Both the position numbers and the translations under genes were made by a program. This document shows, piece by piece, positions 11,740-20,875 of a stretch of DNA of 44,539 bases. Each line of letters opens with the position of its first letter. Position 1 is the stretch's first letter. Below the pieces are notes generated by a model. The model was given only the letters and a program-made list of their open reading frames with translations. It was not told the DNA's origin and did no database searches. The stretch lies in contig JAYMSP010000658.1 in the NCBI GenBank assembly GCA_036897095.1, positions 1-44,539 of the forward strand, read 5' to 3'. This stretch comes from Plantago elongata. Taxonomy: Eukaryota; Streptophyta; Magnoliopsida; Lamiales; Plantaginaceae.

Positions 11740-11995
11740 GTAATGAACCCTTAGTTACCTCTATAAGCAATTGTGTCTGCTTATGTAGTTATTCTATAAT
11801 GAAAAATTACTTATTTTCATGCGTTAACTCTTTTCTCCCAGTTAAATTGTATTTTTTTATTGGAACGTAATACTTAATTTCCATGGTTACATGACACAAT
11901 TTTTCATCGTCCAAGTTTTTGTTTAAACTGAATATTGCGTGTTTACTGTTTCTTAGATGTATACTAATATTGTTGTTTACGACCCAACAATGTAG

Positions 11996-12612
11996 ATCCA
12001 TCCTGTAATAACGGCTCTAGAAAATTTATCAGGATGGACCATATGATCGCCCGAACTACACAACCAAATGAAGAAAAGCCCCGTAATGATGCGGCATGAC
12101 CGCAAGATCTATTCCAAGCAGGCGGTTTTTGGATGTCTCAATGGTGAACACCTTCAGAAAGAGCGGAGGAAGGGGAAGAGTAAGAAGGTGAAGGGGAATA
12201 AGGTAATCAAAATTTATAACAAACTTCATTTCAGATTTTCGAATAAAACTTGCATTCATTTTTTCTAATGAAGTTGGTATATATCTCAGTTTAAATACAT
12301 GCATATTTTCCCACAACAAGTGCATTGTTTTTGCTAAATTTGCGCATTTGAAGTGCAACATAAGTTAGAAGATATTAAAGCTTGTTGAATCATTTCTTGC
12401 AAGCTCAACTTAACTATTAATCTATTATAGACCTGTGTTCTAACAAAAGAGATTCTAGTGCATTCCATTATGTGGGAATAACGCGTATCTGCAGTTATAC
12501 TAATAAAGTGGATCGGCATTAACGTCCATTTGTTATTATCTTAACATTGTAGGTTAAGATTGAGACCAAAAATCCAACAAAATGAAAGGAGAGAAAGAGA
12601 AGCAAAGACCTG
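11996..12612 (+). pseudogene. Array unit 4 (carries the hAT-type insertion in its last intron)
   Basis: Exon A 11996-12202, second frame open (MRHDRKIYSKQAVFGCLNGE). Exon B 12553-12612 ends CTG|GCAATG, a GC donor in place of GT. The intron after exon B is split by the 719-bp element at 12767-13485. Confidence 0.6.
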
Positions 12613-12766
12613 GCAATGAACCCTTAGTTACCTCTATAAATAATTGTGTATGCTTATGCAGTTATTCTATAATGAAAAATTACTTTTTTTCCCGCGTTAT
12701 CACTTTTTTCCCCAGTAACATTGCATTTTTTTCTATAACGTAATACTTAATTGCCATTGTTACATG

Positions 12767-13485
12767 TAGGGGTGGACATAATTGCTCCGATCCGAAAATT
12801 CGATCTGAAAATCCGATAATCCGATCCGAAAATTTTGGATCGGATTTTCGAATGAGGTTTTTTAGAGTTTCGGTTTTTGGCAATCCGATCCGTAAATCCG
12901 CGGATTATCCGATCCAATCCGATATTATATATTTTACTAGGGTAAAAACTAAAAATCTAAAGTATATATGTAATTTAATCCTCATCCTAAATTCCTAACC
13001 TAGTAACTCATTAAAACGACTGTCTCGCTCACATTACTTTGACTCTCCTTGTCAAAAAGCCAACTGCAGATTTCATAATCTTAAGGATGCAGACAAGTAG
13101 ACAAAAATGAATAATAAACTTTGAACTTAGTTAATAATATTTTGGCTAATTATGCATATTTAATTTTTTATTATTTTGAATTTTATATGAAAAATATATA
13201 ATATTTAGAATTTACACTTTTGAATGCTCACATTTATAAGAGATTTTTAATCTTATGTTGTTTACATTCAACTCAAGCATATAATTAGAGTTCTTGGTGT
13301 GAAAAAAATTGATTATATTTTGTAAAATTTCGGATTATAGGATTATGGCAGATTTAACCGATCCGAGCTCGGATTAATCCGAAACTGATCCGTAAGTTTC
13401 GGATTGGATTATGGATTGATATATTATTGATCCGAATCCGAAAAATAGGACGGATTAGTTCGGATTAATTCGATACCCACCCCTA
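12767..13485. mobile_element. Non-autonomous hAT-type element (MITE-like), 719 bp
   Basis: Terminal inverted repeats TAGGGGTGG...CCACCCCTA are flanked by an 8-bp target-site duplication GTTACATG (12759-12766) / GTTACATA (13486-13493), the size expected for hAT transposons. The empty site is visible in the sister units of the array, where GTTACATGACAC is uninterrupted (for example near 15252-15263), so the borders are set to the base apart from the one TSD mismatch. Both ends are crowded with GATCCGA/TCGGATC words, the subterminal repeat clusters where hAT transposases bind. The inside is AT-rich with no coding capacity, so it depends on a transposase from elsewhere. Confidence 0.9.
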
Positions 13486-13597
13486 GTTACATATCACTAC
13501 TTTTCATCCTCCTCGTTTTTGTTTAAACTGAAATATTGCACATTTATAGTTTCTTAGATGTATACTAATATTGTTGTTTACTGACCCAACAATGGAG

Positions 13598-14227
13598 GTC
13601 CCTCCAGTAATAGTGACTTTAGAAAATTTACCATGATAGACCATGACCGTCTAAACAATACAACCAAATGAAGGAAAGCCCCGTAAAGATGTGGTATGAC
13701 CGTAAGTTCTATTCCAAGCATGCAGTTCTTGGATGTTTCGTTGGTGAACACCTTTCAAAACAACAAAGTAAGGGGAAGAGTAGGAAGGTGAAGGGGGATA
13801 AGGAAATTAAATTTAATAACAAACTTCATTTCATATTTTCAAATAAAACTTGCATGCTCCTTTGTTAATGAAGTTTACTGGTATACATCTCAGTTTAAAT
13901 ACATGCATATTTGCGCAAAACAAGTGCATTGTTTTCGCAAAATTTGTGCATTCGAAGTGCAAAATAAGTTGGAAGATATTAAAATCTGGTGAATCATTTC
14001 CTGCGAGCTCAACTTAACTATTAATCTATTATAATAACTTATAGGCCAGTGTTCTAACAAGAGAGATTCTAGTGTTTTCCATTATGTGGGGAATAGCGTG
14101 TACCTGCAGTTACACTAGTAAAGTAGACCAGCATTAATGTTCATTTGTTATTATTTTGACATTGCAGGTCAAGATTGAAACAACAAATCCAAGAAAAAGA
14201 AAGGAGAGAAAAAGAAGCAAAGAGCTA
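13598..14227 (+). pseudogene. Array unit 5
   Basis: Exon A 13598-13802 begins after ATGGAG. The second frame is open (MWYDRKFYSKHAVLGCFVGE), but the donor reads GATAAG|GAAATT and so has lost its GT. Exon B 14168-14227 follows an ATTGCAG acceptor. Confidence 0.6.
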
Positions 14228-14484
14228 GTAATGAACCCTTAGTTACTTTTATAAGCAATTGTGTTTGCTTATGCAGTTATTCTAGAATGAAAAATTACTT
14301 ATTTTCCTGCGTTAATTCTTTTCTCCCAGTTACATTGCGTTTTTTTATTAGAACATAATACTTAATTTTCATAGTTACATGACACTATTTTTCATCCTCC
14401 TAGTTTTTGTTTAAACTAAAATATTGCATGTTTACTGTTTCTAGATGTATACTAATATTGATGTTTACTGACCTAACCATGTAG

Positions 14485-15104
14485 ATCCATCCCATAATAA
14501 CGACTCTAGAAAATTTACCTGGATGGACCATATGACCGCCCGAACTACTTAACCAAATGAAGAAAAGCCATGTAATGACGCAGTATGACCGCAAGCTCTA
14601 TTACAAGCATGTGGTTCTTGGATGTCTCAATGGTGAACACCTTCCAAAAGAGTAGAGCGAGGGGAAGAGTAAGAAGGTTAAGGGGATAAGGTAATTAAAT
14701 TTTATAACAAACCTCATTTCAGATTTTAAAATAAAACTTCCATTCTCTTTTTCTAATGAAGTTCATTAACATATATCTTAGTTTAAATACATGCATATTT
14801 ATGCACAACAAGTGCATTGTTTTCGTAAAATTTGAGCATTTGAAGTGCAACATAAGTTAGAAGATATTAAAGCTTGTTTAATCATTTCTTGCAAGCTCAA
14901 CTTAATTGTTAATCTATTGTACGCCAGTGTTCTAACAAGAGAGAATCTAGTTCTTTCCATTATATGGGAATCGCGCGTATCTGCAGTTACACTAATAAAA
15001 TAGACCGTTATTAACTTCCATTTGTTATTATCTTAACATTGTAAGTCAAGATTGAAACCAAAAATCTAACAAAAAGAAAGGAGAGAAAGAGAAGCAAAGA
15101 CCCG
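14485..15104 (+). pseudogene. Array unit 6
   Basis: Exon A 14485-14690 has an in-frame TAG in the tail (KE-stop-SEGKSKK). Exon B, about 15046-15104, has a mutated acceptor (GTAAG in place of GTAGG), which would shift its start by one base. Confidence 0.6.
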
Positions 15105-15361
15105 GTAATGAACCCTAAGTTATCTCTATAAGCAATTGTGTATGCTTATGCAGTTATTATGTAATGAAAAATTACTTTTTTTTTCTGAGTTAACACTTTT
15201 TTTCTAGTTACATTGAGTTTTTTTCTAGAACGTAATACTTCATTGCCATGGTTACATGACACTACTTTTCATCCTCCTTGTTTTTATTTAAACTGAAATA
15301 TTGCACGTTTACTATTTTTAGATGTATACTAATATTGTTGTTTATTGACCCAACAATGTAG

Positions 15362-15988
15362 ATTCCTCCTGTAATAACGAATCTAGAAAATTTACCAGGA
15401 TGGACCATATAGCCGCCTGAACTACACAATCAAATGAAGGAAAGTCCCATAATGACGCGGTATGACCGTAAGTTCTATTCCAAGCAGGCGGTTCTTGGAT
15501 GTCTCAATGGTGAACACCTTCCAATAGAGCAGTGCAAGGGTAAGAGTAAGAAGGTAAAGGGGGATAAGGTAATCAAATTTAATTACAAACTCCATTTCAT
15601 ATTTTCAAATAAAACTTGCATGCTCTTTTTTTTAATGAAGTTTATTGGTATTCATCTAAGTTTAAATACATGCAAATTTGCGCACAACAAGTGCATTGTT
15701 TCTGCAAAATTTGTGCATTCGAAGTGCAACATAATTTGGAAGATATTAAAATCTGTTGAATCATTTCGTGCAAGCTCAAGTTAACTATTAATCTATTATA
15801 ATCACTTATGTGCCACTGTTCTAACAAGAGAGATTCTAGTATTTTTCATTATATGAGCGCATATCTGCAGTTATACTAGTAAAGTAGACAGGCATTAACG
15901 TCCATTTGTTAATATCTTAACATTGTAGATCAAGATTGAAACCACAAATCCAAAAAATATAAATGAGAGAAAGAGAAGCACAGACCTG
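15362..15988 (+). pseudogene. Array unit 7
   Basis: Exon A 15362-15568 with intact splice signals and an open second frame (MTRYDRKFYSKQAVLGCLNG) that also runs on into the intron. Exon B 15929-15988 is 60 nt with normal borders. With unit 3 it is the best preserved copy. Confidence 0.6.
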
Positions 15989-16242
15989 GTAGTGAACCCT
16001 TAGTTACCTCTAGAAACAATTGTGTCTGCTTATGCAGTTATTCTAGAACGAAAAATTACTTATTTTCCTGCGTTAACTCTTTTCTCCCAGTTAGATTGCG
16101 TTTTTTTTAGAACGTAATACTTAATTGCCATGGCTACATGACACTATTTTTATCCTCCTAATTTTTGTTTAAACATAAATATTGCACGTTTACTGTTTCC
16201 TAGACGTAACTAATTTTGTTCTTTACTGACCCAACAATGTAG

Positions 16243-16863
16243 ATTCCTCCCGTAATAACGACACTAGAAAATTTATCAGGATGGACCATATGACCACCCG
16301 AACTACACAACCAAATGAAGGAAAACCCCGTTATTACGCAATATGACCGCAAGATCTATTCTAAGCAGGCGGTTCTTGGATGTCTCAATGGTGAACACCT
16401 TCCAAAAGAGTAGAGCAAGGGGAAGTGTAAGAAGGTGAAGGGGGATAAGGTAATCAAATTTTATAACAAAATTCATTTCAGATTTTCAAAAAGCTTGCAT
16501 ACTCTTTTTTTAATGAAGTTTATTGGTATATATCTCAGCTTATATACATGCATATTTGCGCACAACAAGTGCATTATTTTTGCAAAATTTGCGCATTCGA
16601 AGTGCAACATAAGTTGGAAGATATTAAAGCTTGGTGAATCATTTCTTGCAAACTCAAGTTAACTATTAATCTATTATAGGCCAGTGCTCTAACAAGAGAA
16701 ATTCTAGTCCTTTCCATTATGTGAAAATAGCCCGTATCTGCGCAGTTACACTAATAAAGTAGACCTGCATTAACGTCCATTTATTATTATCTTAATGTTG
16801 TAGGTCAAGATTTAAACAAAACATCCAACAAAAGGAAAGGAGATAAAGAGAAGCAAAGACCTG
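16243..16863 (+). pseudogene. Array unit 8
   Basis: Exon A 16243-16449 with normal borders but an in-frame TAG in the Lys-rich tail, at the same codon as in unit 6, so the two units may share ancestry. Exon B 16804-16863 with normal acceptor; the donor is CTG|GTATGA. Confidence 0.6.
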
Positions 16864-17118
16864 GTATGAACCCTTAGTTACCTTTATAAGCAATTGTTTA
16901 TGCTTATGCAGTTATTTTAGAATGAAAAATTACTTATTTTCCTGCGTTAACACTTTTTCCCTAGTTACATTACGTTTTTTCTAGAACATAATACTTAATT
17001 GCCATGGTTACATGGTACTACTTTTCATCCTCCTAATTTTTGTTTGAATTGAAATATTACACCTTTACTATTTCTTAGATTTATACTAATATTGTTGTTT
17101 ACTGACCTAACAATGTAG

Positions 17119-17219
17119 ATCCCTCCTGTAATAACGACTCTAGAAATTGACCTGGATGGACCAAGACCGTCGAACTACACAACTAAATGAAGGAAAGTCC
17201 CGTAAAGACGCGATATGAT
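17119..17219 (+). pseudogene. Array unit 9 (3'-truncated)
   Basis: Only the first part of exon A is present, from the acceptor through the GATGGACCAAGACCGTCG segment to about 17219, where similarity stops within the MBD-like core. This is the right edge of the array. Confidence 0.6.
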
Positions 17220-17593
17220 CCCTAATAACCTTTATGTTCTACATATGTAATTGTTCTTGCTTTTCAAGGATGACATAAGTTTTTTTACAATAATTCTCTA
17301 AATTTAGTAAACATTTTGTGTTCTATGTGATTCTTCCAGTATTTCAGAGGTCCTGGTATTATAGGCTAATTCTAGTCTATGGCGATTATGTATCGCTACA
17401 TTAACACTTACAAGGAGGACGCTAAAGACCATTCTTTAGATGTAAGCGGGCATTTAAATTTCTTTTCACTTTTACTTGTAATACTTTTCGTTTATGTTGT
17501 AGGAAATATATGATTGGTCAGTTAAATTAATAAGCATTACCGGTAAATATTTATAACATAGTCGTCTTACCATATGGAATTTGAGTAATTCTA

Positions 17594-17741
17594 GGGGCTG
17601 ATTGGCATGGCATTTGAATGGGAATTTTGATGAAATTGTGTTTGGAGTGGAATTGAAATGGTGGTATTTAAAGTGTATTTTAGGCCAAATCACTATTCAT
17701 CGAGCCAAACGGAGTCACTTAAATACCTAGCCAATCAGCCC
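17594..17741. mobile_element. Tourist-like MITE candidate, 148 bp
   Basis: The ends are inverted repeats: GGGGCTGATTGGCATGG at the left and the complement of AGGGCTGATTGGCTAGG at the right. The flanking triplets are CTA and TTA, consistent with a decayed TTA target-site duplication of PIF/Harbinger (Tourist) elements. It has no coding capacity and lies between exon-like blocks. Confidence 0.6.
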
Positions 17742-17750
17742 TTACTTTTT

Positions 17751-17794
17751 ATTACTTTTGAGTTTAATGCACATTACTTTTGAGTTTAATGCAC
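17751..17794 (+). repeat. Perfect 22-bp tandem duplication
   Basis: ATTACTTTTGAGTTTAATGC plus AC occurs twice head to tail (17751-17772 and 17773-17794) with no mismatch, immediately right of the MITE candidate. Confidence 0.95.
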
Positions 17795-18017
17795 TTGATA
17801 AAGCATCTTATAGTGTTTCCCGTAATTACTATAATGTGGGGTTCCATTTTTGGTTATTTGGTGCATGTACTTGATGTTTTGTGCATGTGGTCATATACGA
17901 TGCATCCTCTAACTATATATATTCCTCATGCTAGTTATCCACCAAAGTTGAAAGACAAAGGTTCCCTTGTGAATAACAAAACGGAAATCTCCACTGAGGT
18001 TGAAGCTTCTACATCAG

Positions 18018-18855
18018 GTATAACATTACTTAACACCTTTAAAGTTATCTTGAATTATTCTACTAGCAAGCACTTCAATTCTATTTGATCTGCATGAATG
18101 ACACATTATATGCGCATATCATGTGCAACACATCATTTACACATTTTATGCAATTTATCGGTAATTATTTGATGCACTTGAAGTTTATTGATTTACTTTT
18201 TTCTCAAGATTTAATTTCGACTATTTTCTGCTCTATTTAGATTTTCATATCACGATTTTATTATATTATGTAAAATATCATAATTTTCTTTTATGATCAT
18301 CAAGTCTTTTCTACCTGCACTGAGAAACTGAACAAAAATTTTTAGGATTGCATTGTTCAGGTAACATCAAAACAGTACCTGATTGTATATGTGATGATCA
18401 ACCTGATTTGGTCGTGAGGATTGTTCAATTGACATCATGAAATGAAAATCTGATTATATTTCAGTGCCAAGTTGGTGTACATCATCATATATATAGGCAA
18501 GTTCTTCGGCGCAACAACCTTCAATTCAAAGTTTGAGGAACTCGATATAGGAAGCTTATAGAGATTATTCATAGCTATCTTCCTCTATGTTGAATTATAT
18601 AAGAATTGCACAATGAAACTTTTGATACCTCTTTATCTTTTCACTTCTTTTGTAGCCTTGACTACACAATTTAAAGTAATCTTAATGAAACTGAGAGATA
18701 AATAAAGTGTAATAAAATATTAAAAGATTAAAATATTTATGATCACTAGAGTTAAGACCATTATATTTGTGTAGCATGATCCACATTCGAATGTACCATA
18801 TCTTTGCATCTTGGCATTGGTGATATTTAGTGAAGAATGTGCGACCACCTGGATC
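18018..18855. other. AT-rich DNA without a supported gene
   Basis: No coding region, RNA gene or terminal repeat that I can support. Short open frames on either strand show no recognisable motif. Confidence 0.4.
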
Positions 18856-19038
18856 AAGCATGTATGTATCCTGAAAGATGAATTCATGATGGTCGATGTC
18901 GAGAAAAAGCATGTACGTATCCTGAAAGATGAATTCATGATGGTTGATGTCGAGAAATGAGATTGGTAGAGGAGTTTTAGAGTGTTTTGAGTTGAAATAT
19001 AAACGGAGTTTTAGAGTGTTTTGAGTTGAAATATAGGA
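18856..19038 (+). repeat. Two short tandem duplications (51 bp and 34 bp)
   Basis: A 51-bp unit beginning AAGCATGTA(T/C)GTATCCTG occurs twice from 18856 and 18907 with few differences. Next to it a 34-bp unit beginning GGAGTTTTAGAGTGTTTTGA occurs twice from 18971 and 19005. The minus-strand frames across them are repeat by-products. Confidence 0.9.
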
Positions 19039-20875
19039 AGAATGGTGAAATTTGAGGTGTGAATAAATATATATTCGTCAATATTTTTTTTCTTTTAAAA
19101 ATTCAAAATAAATAAAAGATAAAATATAAAAACATTTCAAACTGTCCGGACCAATCAGGAATACAAAGTCACCAGTTTAATGGTTGGTTACGTACCCCTA
19201 TGGCCTTGTCGACTTTACCAGTCTCGGGGGAGCATGCACTCATGTGTAATAAAGTTGTAAATTTATACGATCATTTATACGATCACACAATTTAAGAACA
19301 TGCATCTTCACATCGAAGAACAATTTGCAAGTCATGAAACACCTTCCATAACAATAACTCTACTCAGAAGGATACTTCCACATCCAATCTTCGGTCATTT
19401 GACTCTTCCGATTTAATTGATCGACACCCAATTAAATTATTTAATTTACCTCGACTTCAAATCTATCTCAAGCAGTAATTATAAAATTCCGCACCTTAGA
19501 AAGATAAGGAAAAAAGACACTCGATAAGGTGTTTTATTGCAAAAGAAATCCATATAAATTAGTCAATAAACCCAATTACGAAATCAGTGTTGCGCAACGA
19601 TCAAACGATAATCTATTTCTCTCTAATAAATTCAAAACCCCCTTTCTTCTTCCCGCCTAATTCTTCATCGAGCTCACAGAGAAAAGAGCGACTCCGATCA
19701 TTTCTCTGCGTACGGATCGCGATTCTAGCGTCGATTTCGAGTTTCTGAAGCGTTTGATTTTATCTGCATTTTAACGATTTTGCTTTCGTTTCTGCTTTTT
19801 CTCGCGTTACAGGCTGTTACCGGAGCTGAATTCGTTTTCCTCCACTGAGGATCTCAATATCTGCTTGCGGATCGAACTTTATACGGTTGTTCAGTGACGT
19901 CTTGGTGGTAGGTATGGCCAATTTTCAGCTTATCGTGTGTTTCCTTCTCGATCTATGCAGAATATTCACATTTCAGTCGAAAGTTGTGCGGGTATAATAG
20001 AGCTGTGATTCGAATTTTGGTTAGCATCATGACTTTATTGCTTATCGTTTGGTTTATTGAGTTCTACCGTAGACAGAAATGCCTTTTGCTGAATGTTGTT
20101 TAAAACGACAAAGTGTGGTAAGTTAGTTATTCAATGTTGTTTCGTTGATGAAAATTTGATCTAATTGGTGTTTTTGTGCGTAAACTTCATTGATTTGATG
20201 CTGAGGTTTTTAATTGGTGTTTTCGTGCATACACTTCATTGATTTGATTATTTAAGTGATGTTTATAGAGATACAGTAGATAATGCACAATGAGATGAAA
20301 CATGATTGTTCCTTGTTAGTGTTATACCGCTAGTAATGCTACAACTAACTGTACTTACAGATCGGTGGATAGTGCATACTAAGATGAAATTGTGTAGTAA
20401 TTGTTAGTCTTGTATGATACAGCTAAGTGTACTTAGTTGGCAGAGTGTGTCCAGTGTAAATAGTAGAACATCGTAAGTATGGTTGGGAATTCATCATTCA
20501 TGGTTGTTTGAGTAAAATAGTTGTTCTGTGGATGCACATACTTTCCTTGAGCATCATTTACTGTTCAAGGTATCTGCTAACATCTGAGCCAGGATGAAAT
20601 AATGCAGCTGGACGGTGGCGTGATTTTGTATTGCATAAGTTATAGATTGTTAACATGTACTACCAAGATTGGTTGGAAATTGTTACTTAGGTACTTGATG
20701 ATTGGTGCTACACCTGTAGTTTTTGGTTCACCACTAACTACTTAGTTGAATTTCATTCACAAATTTGAAAATTTTACCATGAATGACGTAAGTGCGTGAA
20801 AAACTATGCAATGCGCTCTCGCACAGTTTCTAATACAATGCATATTCAGAGTAAGGATCACCTATAAAAGCACAA
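19039..20875 (+). promoter_or_regulatory. HEI10 promoter and 5'-UTR region with probable UTR introns
   Basis: No coding sequence is visible. From about 19620 the sequence looks transcribed (pyrimidine-rich leader). A TTACAG at 19808-19813 can end one UTR intron, GTG|GTAGGTATGG near 19908 can start a second, and ATTCAG at 20840 can end it, placing the HEI10 start codon 36 nt into the next exon. These UTR borders are inferred from splice signals alone. Between 19039 and 19600 I see only AT-rich intergenic DNA. Confidence 0.4.

Larger units (their letters stand above)
8649..17219 (+). repeat. Tandem array of ~877-bp intron-containing units with MBD-like exons
   Basis: Ten direct copies (first and last truncated) of one unit fill 8.6 kb. 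Exon A starts lie at 10247, 11120, 11996, 13598, 14485, 15362, 16243 and 17119; the steps are 873-887 bp, except 1602 where a 719-bp element has inserted. Each unit holds exon A (about 190-207 nt, acceptor ..TGTAG, donor GATAAG|GTAATC), an intron of ~365 nt, exon B (60 nt, acceptor ATTGTAG, donor GACCTG|GTAATG) and an intron of ~380 nt. Exon A reads LENLPGWT.TVR, then a shared one-base frame offset, then YDRKFYSKQAVLGCLNGEH and a Lys-rich tail. This resembles a methyl-CpG-binding domain (GW..-R..G..D..Y....GRKF.SK..V..YL). Exon B gives a basic KIETTNPTKRKERKRSKDL. Introns are as well conserved as exons, so amplification is recent. Confidence 0.85.
17376..18017 (+). pseudogene. Exon-like blocks downstream of the array, first one MBD-like
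   Basis: Three blocks with splice-like borders follow the array on the same strand. 17376-17441 (acceptor ATTCTAG, donor GAT|GTAAGC) reads SMAIMYRYINTYKEDAKDHS, which resembles the end of an MBD domain (family: S...VyRYi.tg). About 17503-17547 follows a GTTGTAG acceptor (EIYDWSVKLI). 17935-18017 reads YPPKLKDKGSLVNNKTEIST and ends TCAG|GTATAA. I could not join all three in one frame, so this is either a decayed 3' part of the ancestral MBD gene or a gene whose borders I have misplaced. No stop codon with clear family meaning was found. Confidence 0.4.

Noticed and set aside
9427..15784. The 61-116-codon frames starting MKES... as separate small genes
   Set aside because: Each is only the second frame of the array's exon A running on into its intron; the conserved GATAAG|GTAATC donor shows the coding part would end earlier.
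8649..17219. CRISPR array or centromeric satellite
   Set aside because: The unit is ~877 bp with exon, intron and splice structure, far from CRISPR spacing; it is in a plant genome, and ten copies beside normal genes do not suggest a centromeric satellite.
18682..18938. Minus-strand frames of 72-76 codons
   Set aside because: They are created by a 51-bp tandem duplication and show no family features.
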